DNA of 8,094 nt, taken from contig JABIQT010000301.1 of NCBI GenBank assembly GCA_018667995.1, forward strand, positions 1 through 8,094. The letters are read 5' to 3'. The translations under genes were made by a program, and so were the position numbers. This document shows positions 1 through 5,558 of the stretch, in pieces. Below the pieces are notes generated by a model. That model was given only the letters and a program-made list of their open reading frames with translations, ran no database searches and was not told the origin of the DNA. Source of the stretch: Candidatus Latescibacterota bacterium (GTDB lineage Bacteria; JAAXHH01; JABIQT01). Each line of letters starts with the position of its first letter. Within the stretch, counting starts at the first letter, position 1.

Positions 1-165
1 GGGTATCATTCCATCGGTGGAAACCTCCGTGAGAACTGTCAAGGTCGCCCTGTTCGCGCTTCCGGGCATTTAGCGGCCTGCATCAGGCGCTCTGCGTGAA
101 TTTCTGTACCGATTGAGCCATACTCCCTCTGCCCCATACGGCGAAAAGGTCTATAACCACCAGCT
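1..165. other. Left-edge non-coding or gene-end stretch
   Basis: No gene can be assigned here. One forward frame is open from base 2 and stops at a TAG at about 71-73 (ending ...KVALFALPGI). It could be the last residues of a gene entering from the left, but it is too short to identify. A reverse frame is also open from about base 69 to the edge, with no ribosome-binding site. The last 15 bases before the next gene contain TATAAC (152-157), discussed with that gene. Confidence 0.3.
152..157 (+). promoter_or_regulatory. Possible -10 hexamer close to the alkC start
   Basis: TATAAC matches five of six bases of the sigma-70 -10 consensus and ends eight bases before the ATG at 166. Transcription would then begin at or next to the start codon, giving a leaderless or nearly leaderless message. 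That would fit the missing Shine-Dalgarno. No good -35 hexamer stands 16-18 bases upstream, so this is weak. Confidence 0.25.
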
Positions 166-1008
166 ATGAGACATCCACGTATTCCTGATGCCCCACGCTC
201 CATCCAGAAAGGGAGCACGCTGAAGACACTACTCGATCGAGAAGCGGTCGAATGTCTGTCTCATAACATTACACTCGTGCATCCGGAGTTCGACAGCTGT
301 TCATTTCTGCGCGAAGCCATGCAGGGAATTGCACCGCTGGCGATTCTCGAACGGGGACTTCACCTCGCCAGGACGCTTCGGAAATACCTACCCGTGTGCT
401 ATGGCGATGCAGTCGAAATGCTCGTCCGCTCACTGACACCGCCCCTGTCGGCTACGAGCGACCTGGGACTTGGTGGGTTCTTCTATCTGCCGCACGTCTC
501 GTTTGTCGCCCTCTACGGTTTGGACGCGGAGGGAAACGGCGGCAGTGACCCGTTTGAAGCATCAATGCAGGCGCAGTACGAGATCACGCGTCGGTTTTCG
601 GCTGAGTTTTCCATGCGTCCTTTTCTGATCCGCTGGCCGGAACGCACTCTTGTGCGTCTTGTGGAGTGGACAGGTGATCCCGACCCGCACGTGCGCCGGC
701 TGTGTACTGAAGGTGCCCGGCCGCGTTTGCCCTGGGCCATACGAATTCCAGCGTTCATCGAAGACCCGCGTCCGGTGGTGCCTATCCTCGAAGCGCTGAA
801 GGACGATTCAGAGCTGTACGTCCGGCGCAGCGTTGCGAATCACATAGGCGATATTGCCAAGGATCATCCCGAGCTGGCGTTTGAAATCTGCGGGCGATGG
901 TTGAAAGGGGCATCGGCGGATAGAAAATGGCTCATTCGACATGCCCTTCGGCATCCGGCGAAGAAAGGCGTGAAGGCGGCGTTACAATTGCGAATGGCGG
1001 CCAAATAA
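166..1008 (+). CDS. alkC: AlkC-type HEAT-repeat DNA alkylation repair glycosylase
   Basis: This is a 280-residue protein of the AlkC/AlkD HEAT-like repeat family (Pfam DNA_alkylation). These are cytosolic glycosylases that remove cationic N-alkylated bases such as 3-methyladenine without flipping the base out. What I see: an N-terminal helical part with KTLLDREAV (20-28); the family block EFSMRPFLIRWPERTL (147-162); EGARPRLPWAIRIPAF (182-197); and LKDDSELYVRRSVANHIGDIAKDHPEL (211-237), a near-canonical AlkC stretch. The last helix pair, RKWLIRHALRHPAKKG (253-268), is also typical. The protein ends right after the HEAT domain, so the C-terminal Ig-like domain found in one AlkC subgroup is absent. 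The first ~15 residues look non-conserved and there is no clear Shine-Dalgarno before the ATG, so the true start is uncertain. It stands alone, with no alkA, ada or alkB neighbour in view. Family call is strong; substrate range is inferred. Confidence 0.9.
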   Translation: MRHPRIPDAPRSIQKGSTLKTLLDREAVECLSHNITLVHPEFDSCSFLREAMQGIAPLAILERGLHLARTLRKYLPVCYGDAVEMLVRSLTPPLSATSDLGLGGFFYLPHVSFVALYGLDAEGNGGSDPFEASMQAQYEITRRFSAEFSMRPFLIRWPERTLVRLVEWTGDPDPHVRRLCTEGARPRLPWAIRIPAFIEDPRPVVPILEALKDDSELYVRRSVANHIGDIAKDHPELAFEICGRWLKGASADRKWLIRHALRHPAKKGVKAALQLRMAAK

Positions 1009-1062
1009 AGGCTCAGCAACTATTGGGAGTCTTCTTGCAGTGGTTGGAGGTTGAGCGCAGAT

Positions 1063-1067
1063 GGAGA
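1063..1067 (+). promoter_or_regulatory. Ribosome-binding site deciding the VOC start
   Basis: GGAGA four bases before ATG 1072 supports this start over the upstream in-frame TTG at 1051, whose purine-rich GGAGG has no spacer. Confidence 0.5.
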
Positions 1068-1071
1068 ATCC

Positions 1072-1455
1072 ATGGATGAACTTGATGGGATCGATCATGT
1101 CGCACTCGCTGTCCAGGACGTCGGCCGTTCCGTAACCTGGTACGAGCAGGGCCTGGGACTTGGGCGGCGTCACGAAGACATCTGGGGAGATTTCCCTGCC
1201 GTTGTCGGTGTAGGCACCACAGCGATCGCCTTATTTCCGGTTGAAGGTAAGGATCCGAAGCAGACTCCTGGTCGGGAGACTTTAGCTATGCGTCATGTGG
1301 CGTTTCGCGCGAGTCGGGCTTGTTTTGATGCATTTTGCCGAAGATTGAAGACGCAATCGATCGCGTTTGAGTTCCAGAATCACGAGATCGCCCACTCGAT
1401 ATATCTTAACGATCCAGATGGCCACGAGATAGAAATCACCACCTATGAACTGTAG
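1072..1455 (+). CDS. VOC-superfamily (glyoxalase/bleomycin-resistance fold) protein
   Basis: A 127-residue vicinal-oxygen-chelate protein, the size of a single two-module VOC chain that normally works as a dimer. The first module opens with LDGIDHVALAVQDVGRSVTWY and the second with AMRHVAFRA. The chain ends in DPDGHEIEITTYEL. Metal ligands expected for the fold are present: the His of IDHVAL (residue 9 from this start), the His of MRHVAF (75) and the Glu of HEIEI (121). I chose the ATG at 1072 because GGAGA lies four bases upstream and the VOC homology begins just after it; a TTG at 1051 in the same frame would add seven residues but has GGAGG directly abutting it. Members include glyoxalase I, methylmalonyl-CoA epimerase, extradiol dioxygenases and fosfomycin-resistance enzymes. 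The sequence does not settle which reaction applies, and the neighbours give no pathway hint. Confidence 0.85.
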   Translation: MDELDGIDHVALAVQDVGRSVTWYEQGLGLGRRHEDIWGDFPAVVGVGTTAIALFPVEGKDPKQTPGRETLAMRHVAFRASRACFDAFCRRLKTQSIAFEFQNHEIAHSIYLNDPDGHEIEITTYEL

Positions 1456-1568
1456 ACAAGCGACCGAGACGCCACGCATTATCGTTTGACCTATGGGCGC
1501 TAAAACACACATCGGTGCGGCCGCGCGTCCGAAGCTGGCTTAACTTCAAATACCGGGAATAAATACCA

Positions 1569-1910
1569 GTGCAAGAATTGATAGATGACTTCGTAGAAAT
1601 GAATACGAGTGGTCGTGTTCTGGAACTGTGTGAGAAATACTATGACGAGCACGTGCTGATGCTCAACAATGGTACCGTTTTCGCAAAGTCCATGCAGGAG
1701 TCTTACGATAAACAGAAGGAGTACGTAGGTTCGGTTGAAGATTTTGAAGTGAAGTTGATTTCGTCAGAGATAGAGGGTAATGTCTCCGAGCTTGTCTTTC
1801 GCTACAGAATGACTGGTTCCGACGCTGTAATAAGCGAGTTTACGGGTAAGCACATCCAAACGTGGGAGAAAGGAAAAATAGTCCGCGAGGAATATTCGAC
1901 CATATCATAG
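1569..1910 (+). CDS. SnoaL/NTF2-like small protein
   Basis: A 113-residue soluble protein with no signal peptide or membrane segment. The layout fits the SnoaL-like branch of the NTF2 cone fold. It begins with an N-terminal helix (QELIDDFVEMNTSGRVLELCEKYYDEHVLML), then NGTVFAKSMQESYDKQKEYV, then alternating strands ending in GKHIQTWEKGKIVREEYSTIS. The phrases EKYYDEHVLML and HIQTWEKGKIVREEY are typical of SnoaL-like proteins of 110-130 residues. These include small isomerases and hydrolases, but most are unassigned, so no substrate can be named. The start is GTG, with GGGAA nine bases upstream. Codons and composition are more AT-rich than in the AlkC and dehydratase genes. The gaps before (113 bases) and after (187 bases) suggest its own transcript. 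Confidence 0.75.
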   Translation: MQELIDDFVEMNTSGRVLELCEKYYDEHVLMLNNGTVFAKSMQESYDKQKEYVGSVEDFEVKLISSEIEGNVSELVFRYRMTGSDAVISEFTGKHIQTWEKGKIVREEYSTIS

Positions 1911-1959
1911 CAGGAGCGTAAGGCATCCGTTACCTTAATGGGTCATTTACGGTTTCACT

Positions 1960-1977
1960 GCCGTTCAGAGCCGTTCA
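1960..1977 (+). repeat. Tandem pair of GCCGTTCA motifs, 10-base period
   Basis: GCCGTTCA occurs at 1960-1967 and again at 1970-1977. The starts are ten bases apart, about one helical turn, so both copies would face the same side of the DNA. The second copy extends to CCGTTCAC, whose exact reverse complement lies at 2043-2050. This arrangement is typical of transcription-factor half-sites but could be chance. Confidence 0.45.
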
Positions 1978-2011
1978 CTTTTACCATGGATTGAACAATG
2001 ATCATTACTTT

Positions 2012-2041
2012 TTGACAGATTAATCTAGGCAATAAGACTAT
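2012..2041 (+). promoter_or_regulatory. Candidate sigma-70 promoter for the lipoprotein gene
   Basis: A perfect TTGACA (2012-2017) stands in an AT-rich stretch upstream of the lipoprotein gene. Eighteen bases further is GACTAT (2036-2041), which keeps three of six -10 positions. The -35 is strong and the -10 poor, as in promoters that need an activator. CCGTTCA motifs lie on both sides. Confidence 0.3.
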
Positions 2042-2042
2042 T

Positions 2043-2050
2043 GTGAACGG
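2043..2050 (-). repeat. Inverted copy of the CCGTTCAC motif
   Basis: GTGAACGG is the exact reverse complement of CCGTTCAC at 1971-1978. It overlaps or follows the proposed -10 region, a position usual for a repressor site. Confidence 0.4.
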
Positions 2051-2097
2051 ATTCCTCCCATTCAATCAAAGTATCTCTAAGAGCGAGAGAGGCTGTA

Positions 2098-2514
2098 ATG
2101 AATATCAAGCTGCTGGGTTTCTTTGTGCTTATCTCTATTGGAATAATCGGTGGATGTGAATCTGCTGATAATCAACCTGCTATGGCAGTTCCCACACCCC
2201 AGATGCCTGATGGTTGGCAGGTTGTCGAGGATTTTCAGGTCCCCCCGGTCCAGCTAAGCCAGATTGCAGCTAAAATGAACGCAGATTTACTGGGTATCCG
2301 CAATACATCCTTTGAGGTGGAAGGATTGCGGATCAAAGTCAATACTTTGATCACGGGCACCCAAGCTGACGCTGAAAAGGTGATGATTTACATGAAGGGC
2401 AACAAATCTGAACAGGCATTGCTCCAGCGTGGGATGATTATCTACGAGTTTGTTGGATCAAACGAAATAAACCACCTGATCCCGGTGGGTAGGCGGTTTC
2501 TCGAAGAATCGTAG
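2098..2514 (+). CDS. Small lipoprotein of unknown function
   Basis: A 138-residue precursor with a clear lipoprotein signal: MNIK, a hydrophobic stretch LLGFFVLISIGI, then the lipobox IGGC with the acylated Cys at residue 20. Lgt, signal peptidase II and (in Gram-negatives) Lnt would process it to about 119 residues anchored in a membrane. Glu, not Asp, follows the Cys, so a strict inner-membrane retention signal of the E. coli type is not seen. A Pro-rich linker (about 26-40) leads to a compact mixed domain with VPPVQLSQIAAKMNADLLGI, VEGLRIKVNTLI, DAEKVMIYMKGNKSEQALLQ and GMIIYEFVGS. I do not recognise the family. GAGAGG five bases before the ATG supports this start. It appears monocistronic behind its own candidate promoter. 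Confidence 0.85.
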   Translation: MNIKLLGFFVLISIGIIGGCESADNQPAMAVPTPQMPDGWQVVEDFQVPPVQLSQIAAKMNADLLGIRNTSFEVEGLRIKVNTLITGTQADAEKVMIYMKGNKSEQALLQRGMIIYEFVGSNEINHLIPVGRRFLEES

Positions 2515-2715
2515 TTCTCTTGCACCCATTCTGTGTGGGATGTACATCCATACGCAAACAGGGCCAGCACCTGGCTGAATCTTTCCTGTCAGAGCGATTT
2601 GGTGGCTCGCCATTCTTAACTCAATTTCTGTGGCGATTTGATTCGATTGCGGCATCGATGCAGATTCACCAATTATGGGTACGCCACGGATTCTTGTTGA
2701 TCAAGTGGGGAGATC

Positions 2716-3105
2716 ATGAACGAGAAAATCTACGCAATGTTCGAGGATTACAGTCAGAAGTTCAAGCGAAAATGGGGAAAGATCTTTCATGACGGACAAG
2801 AAGCGATTGAGCGTGCTCTTGGAGCGGCAGCCGAAGAGAATGGTTGTACTATTCAGAAGTGCGGAAATGACTTCCTGTGGAAAAACCGAAAGAATCAATC
2901 GGAGGCTCTGTTCCGGTTTATCCCTGATTCGACAGACATATCATTGTTTCAGGATATCTATCGGAAAATAGAGCAAACCAGGTCGCCCATTACCTTTGTT
3001 GTGGTGCATCAGACCGTTGACGGTGAAGGCAATTATGATGTATTCCGATTTTCGGAGAAGAGCTTTCTTGAACATAACAATCGTCCAAGATATAGGAAGA
3101 AATAG
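2716..3105 (+). CDS. Hypothetical protein, 129 residues
   Basis: I do not recognise this protein. A purine-rich GGGGAG (2707-2712) lies three bases before the ATG. The chain starts with a charged helical part (MNEKIYAMFEDYSQKFKRKWGKIFHDGQEAIERALGAAAEENG cut in two helices at residue ~25). It then shows strand-like segments: a TIQKCGNDFLWKNR block, SEALFRFIPDSTD and SPITFVVVHQT, ending in a basic tail NNRPRYRKK. There is no signal peptide or membrane helix. The helix-strand order with a buried strand TFVVVHQ and the basic tail would suit a small nucleic-acid or protein-binding domain, but that is a guess. Composition is AT-rich (about 43% GC in one hand-counted 60-base line). Its neighbours are unrelated, and it stands 200 bases after the lipoprotein gene. 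Confidence 0.65.
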   Translation: MNEKIYAMFEDYSQKFKRKWGKIFHDGQEAIERALGAAAEENGCTIQKCGNDFLWKNRKNQSEALFRFIPDSTDISLFQDIYRKIEQTRSPITFVVVHQTVDGEGNYDVFRFSEKSFLEHNNRPRYRKK

Positions 3106-3201
3106 AACGTTCGGCCAAACCGAAAACACGTGAGTGGTCTGTAACGGCTCCGGGGCATCACACGTCAACTTGCTCCCACACCAGACATTCAGAGGACGCG
3201 C

Positions 3202-3945
3202 ATGGAAATTCGAGAACCAACTCAGGCTCCACTAGTGATAGGGCATCGAGGGGCCGTCGGTTATGCACCGGAGAATACGCTGGCCGCATTTGCAAAAGGT
3301 TTTGAGCTGGCAGCAGAATGGGTAGAAACCGATGTGAGAGCGACAAAGGATGGCACCTATGTCTTGATGCACGATGCTACCGTAGACCGGACAACGAATG
3401 GCACGGGGCATGTCGCCCAAATGGCAATCGAAGAGATCAAAGACCTGGACGCTGGCAGTTGGTTCGATGTGGGGTACAGGGGGGTAGGAATTCCGACCTT
3501 GGGAGATTTGCTTGCTTGGGCGAAGGACAAAATTGGCGTGTGTCTGGACCTGCATCCAAGCCTGGAGCCTAAAGATGTTGAAAAGATCGCGCACCAGGTT
3601 CAGAGTTACGACTTGGCTGATAGATCTCTTATTATTTCATCGGAATTCGAACATCTGATCCATGCCAAGTTGAATTGCCCTGAGTTGACCACAGGAATTC
3701 TCTTCCCGAGCGAATCGGATGATATCTATGAGCAAGTCACTAGGAACGATATAGATTTCCTTCATCCAAATCGACATATCGTCAGCCCTGCGTTAATTGA
3801 AAAGGCCCACAATGCGGGGATTCCTGTGGCAGCATCAGTTTTCTCGGATGAACACTGGATCAGCGAGAGACTTGAATGGGGACTTGATATCATCAATTGT
3901 GATCATCCGGATCTACCCCAAAAGGTCTGGAGTAGCCAATCGTGA
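3202..3945 (+). CDS. ugpQ: Glycerophosphodiester phosphodiesterase (GDPD family)
   Basis: A 247-residue TIM-barrel GDPD, the usual length of the cytosolic UgpQ type, with no signal peptide. It would hydrolyse glycerophosphodiesters from phospholipid head groups to glycerol-3-phosphate and an alcohol, using a divalent metal. Seen in order: VIGHRGAVGYAPENTLAAF (12-30) with catalytic His15 and Arg16; VETDVRATKDG (41-51) with metal ligands Glu42 and Asp44; LMHDATVDRTTNGTG (55-69) with catalytic His57; IPTLGDLLAW (97-106). The strand that usually carries a third acidic ligand as ElK here reads LDLHP, so Asp116 replaces Glu. The C-terminal WTVN-type motif is altered to ASVFSDE (211-217), followed by GLDIINCDHP (227-236). 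AGAGGA five bases before the ATG supports the start. No ugp transporter or other phosphate-starvation gene is adjacent, so the gene symbol is by family only. Confidence 0.92.
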   Translation: MEIREPTQAPLVIGHRGAVGYAPENTLAAFAKGFELAAEWVETDVRATKDGTYVLMHDATVDRTTNGTGHVAQMAIEEIKDLDAGSWFDVGYRGVGIPTLGDLLAWAKDKIGVCLDLHPSLEPKDVEKIAHQVQSYDLADRSLIISSEFEHLIHAKLNCPELTTGILFPSESDDIYEQVTRNDIDFLHPNRHIVSPALIEKAHNAGIPVAASVFSDEHWISERLEWGLDIINCDHPDLPQKVWSSQS

Positions 3946-4368
3946 TCCTTGGGTGACGAACGCAAGAACGGCCCATCAAAGCCCTGGTGACTCCTGTTTT
4001 TCGGACGAGACATGTGCAGCAAGGAGTACTCAGTTGGCGAGTGGATCTCTTGCTAAGCAATAAATCCTAAGCCACAAGACCTGCCCGATGACCGTTATGG
4101 TAAAATCAGTGTGCTCTGAACGTAGTATGAGCTCTTCCCTTTTGCTTTTGAGGTTCGGCCTTACGTACCCGGAAGCTCCGTATGTTCGCCAACGAAATAG
4201 TTTTCGGGTGCTCAGGATTTTTCACGTATCTGTTGTTGGTGCCTTTTGGGCTTTATTTCTTGCTATTTCTTGTGTCATATTGATCGTTGAGCCTCGCACT
4301 GAATCCGGAGTGCATTTACGCCAGGCGATTGGGCTGCGACATTTTCCTTGAGCGAAAAAGATGATGCT
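3946..4368. other. Gene-poor stretch after the GDPD gene
   Basis: About 420 bases without a convincing gene. No inverted repeat with a T-run follows the GDPD stop, so no intrinsic terminator is evident. The only coding possibility is a weak forward frame at 4088-4351, listed separately. I see no tRNA, mobile-element end or recognisable protein remnant here. Confidence 0.5.
4088..4351 (+). CDS. Doubtful small one-helix membrane protein
   Basis: This open frame would encode 87 residues with one strong hydrophobic segment (about residues 47-67, VSVVGAFWALFLAISCVILIV cut short) preceded by basic residues, as in a one-pass inner-membrane protein. Against it: there is no Shine-Dalgarno before any of its ATGs, the flanking residues look random, and I recognise no family. 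Its TGA overlaps a TTG that could start the following methyltransferase frame, which could mean translational coupling or nothing. Most likely it is spurious or a decayed gene. Confidence 0.15.
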   Translation: MTVMVKSVCSERSMSSSLLLLRFGLTYPEAPYVRQRNSFRVLRIFHVSVVGAFWALFLAISCVILIVEPRTESGVHLRQAIGLRHFP

Positions 4369-5049
4369 ATGGAAGAGCATACTAACACGATGATTCCTGC
4401 AGCGTCGACGTCGAAGCAGGCGACTCGTCGCTACAACCGTCTCAGTGCCGTCTATTCCCTGAACGCTGGCCTTGGTTCATCCAGTAGCGCCGAGGCTCTC
4501 CAGCATGCCATCTTACGAGCCGGAGATGTAGCGTTGGAGTTGGGTGTCGGCACCGGCCGTGACCTTATCCGCATTGCTCGCCGCGTTGGAGCCACGGGCC
4601 GGGTCATCGGCATCGATATGTCGACCGGAATGATGCGCCAAGCGCAAAGGCATGTGATGGGTTCGGGTATGGGGAACCGAGTACAACTGCATTGTGGCAA
4701 TGCGTGCCATGTACCCCTCGTAGCGCGTTCAGTCGATTTCATCTTCTGCAGCCGCCTCCTGGACCTCGTGGATACACCGAGAATTCCCGATATACTCGCC
4801 GAGTGCCATCGGGTGCTGCGTCCTGGAGGACGGATCGTCCTGGTCCACATGAGTAAACAGGGATCTGAGCGTAGCTGGTTCGAGCGCCTATACATATCGG
4901 TGCCCTGGTTCGGAGGCGGACTATTCGTGAGCCGCCCAGTCTGCATCGCGCCGCTGTTAGAGGAGACAGGATTTCAATTCGTCACTCGCGTCTATCGGAG
5001 GGAATTTCCTGTCGGAGTAGAGATCGTGTGTGGTACCAAATCGGAGTGA
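4369..5049 (+). CDS. Class I SAM-dependent methyltransferase (UbiE-like)
   Basis: A soluble Rossmann-fold methyltransferase of about 226 residues, of the Methyltransf_11/UbiE type. SAM-binding motif I is VALELGVGTGRD, the acidic ribose-binding Asp sits in GRVIGIDMSTGM, and NACHVPLVARSVDFIFC matches the motif II/III region. CHRVLRPGGRIVLVHMS is the usual post-motif strand and turn. The N-terminal ATRRYNRLSAVYSLNAG resembles the substrate-facing helix of UbiE-type enzymes. The last third (ERLYISVPWFGGGLFVSRPVCIAPLLEE region) is the part that would choose the acceptor, and I cannot name it. Starts at ATG 4369 or TTG 4348 (seven residues longer) are both possible; neither has a good ribosome-binding site. 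Higher GC than the block to its left. It is not adjacent to quinone-biosynthesis genes, so a UbiE role is not supported. Confidence 0.85.
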   Translation: MEEHTNTMIPAASTSKQATRRYNRLSAVYSLNAGLGSSSSAEALQHAILRAGDVALELGVGTGRDLIRIARRVGATGRVIGIDMSTGMMRQAQRHVMGSGMGNRVQLHCGNACHVPLVARSVDFIFCSRLLDLVDTPRIPDILAECHRVLRPGGRIVLVHMSKQGSERSWFERLYISVPWFGGGLFVSRPVCIAPLLEETGFQFVTRVYRREFPVGVEIVCGTKSE

Positions 5050-5270
5050 TGCGTGACCTTCTGGGAGCTGGCGCGTCTGCGAGACCGGAAGAAGTTCGGT
5101 AATACTCTCAAGCCTTTGGAGAGAGGCGATGCAAGTCGTCGCCCGGGGTTGGTGTATGGCTGTGGAGTAACCTCATTTGACTTCGCGGCCGATATGATTG
5201 ACGACAGATCAGACAAACCGGGAACGCTGAAAGGCCGAACCGATCTGACAAGGTATGAATGCCATTCTGT

Positions 5271-5307
5271 TGGAGCTTCTTGCAGGTCATGAATGACTAA
5301 AGCTCCA
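5271..5307 (+). terminator. Nested inverted repeat, possible terminator-like hairpin
   Basis: TGGAGCTT (5271-5278) pairs perfectly with AAGCTCCA (5300-5307). Inside the loop, GTCA (5286-5289) can pair with TGAC (5294-5297) around TGAA. No T-run follows, so it is not a standard intrinsic terminator. It could be an RNA structure in the leader of the downstream genes or a factor-binding site. Confidence 0.25.
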
Positions 5308-5414
5308 CAATATTCAACGGGTCGAATAAGCAGCTATGTGTCAATTCAGGGCTGCAGAATCACGGGATCCTGTAGCGTATTCCAAAAAACATTCAATCAG
5401 GGGAAACGGAAGCA

Positions 5415-5558
5415 TTGAAGATTGGCTTCGATGCGTGCATTTTGGGGCAAGCGTCAATTCTGTGAGACACTATGAGAAAGCTGGGTTTGGACGGTTGCCA
5501 AGTCATTCCCAGGATGAAAACCAGAAGCTACAACCGAAAGGGAAGAAAATGTATGTAG
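5415..5558 (+). pseudogene. Possible decayed N-terminus of a TIM-barrel sugar isomerase-like gene
   Basis: Read from a TTG at 5415 (AGGGGA at 5399-5404 upstream), this frame gives MKIGFDACILGQASIL and then a TGA stop (5463-5465). It continues open as DTMRKLGLDGCQVIPRMK and closes at a TAG (5556-5558). The opening MKIGFDACILG and the following KLGLDGCQV resemble the first strand and first helix-strand of sugar-phosphate isomerase/epimerase-like TIM barrels, which typically start with MKIG and have a LGLDGVE-type second strand. The functional dehydratase follows in another frame. If real, it is a fragment left by deletion. The similarity is short and by eye, so chance is quite possible. Confidence 0.2.
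5539..5543 (+). promoter_or_regulatory. Ribosome-binding site fixing the mannonate dehydratase start
   Basis: AGGGA five bases before ATG 5549 sits directly ahead of MYVGCQGFG, where homology to the family begins. It rules against the much longer frame from 5336. Confidence 0.65.

Larger units (their letters stand above)
5050..5548. other. Non-coding gap with hairpin and possible gene remnant
   Basis: About 500 bases between the methyltransferase and the mannonate dehydratase. The dehydratase frame is open back to an ATG at 5336, but the 71 extra residues look random and the good ribosome-binding site is at 5539-5543. A frame at 5053-5292 is also unconvincing. The stretch does hold a nested inverted repeat (5271-5307) and a possible broken frame (5415-5558), listed separately. 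Confidence 0.5.

Noticed and set aside
1-69. Reverse-strand frame running off the left edge, reading MPGSANRATLTVLTEVSTDG, faintly like an enolase-superfamily N-terminus
   Set aside because: Only 23 residues, no ribosome-binding site, and the resemblance is limited to a few residues of a common strand pattern.
2520-2792. Forward frame of 90 residues between the lipoprotein and the orphan gene
   Set aside because: Overlaps the start of the better-supported gene at 2716, has no ribosome-binding site, and has random-looking composition.
3110-3124. TTCGG/CCGAA hairpin right after the orphan gene as a terminator
   Set aside because: Only a five-pair stem, and it is followed by A-rich, not T-rich, sequence on this strand.
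4452-4946. Reverse-strand open frame (164 residues) over the methyltransferase
   Set aside because: Arg/Ser/Pro-rich translation typical of the antisense of a GC-rich gene; the forward frame has clear SAM-binding motifs.
5053-5292. Forward GTG-started frame of 79 residues after the methyltransferase
   Set aside because: No ribosome-binding site with proper spacing, no recognisable segment, and composition not like a folded protein.
5336-5548. N-terminal extension of the mannonate dehydratase back to ATG 5336
   Set aside because: The 71 residues have no family-like features. AGGGA directly precedes ATG 5549, where family homology begins.
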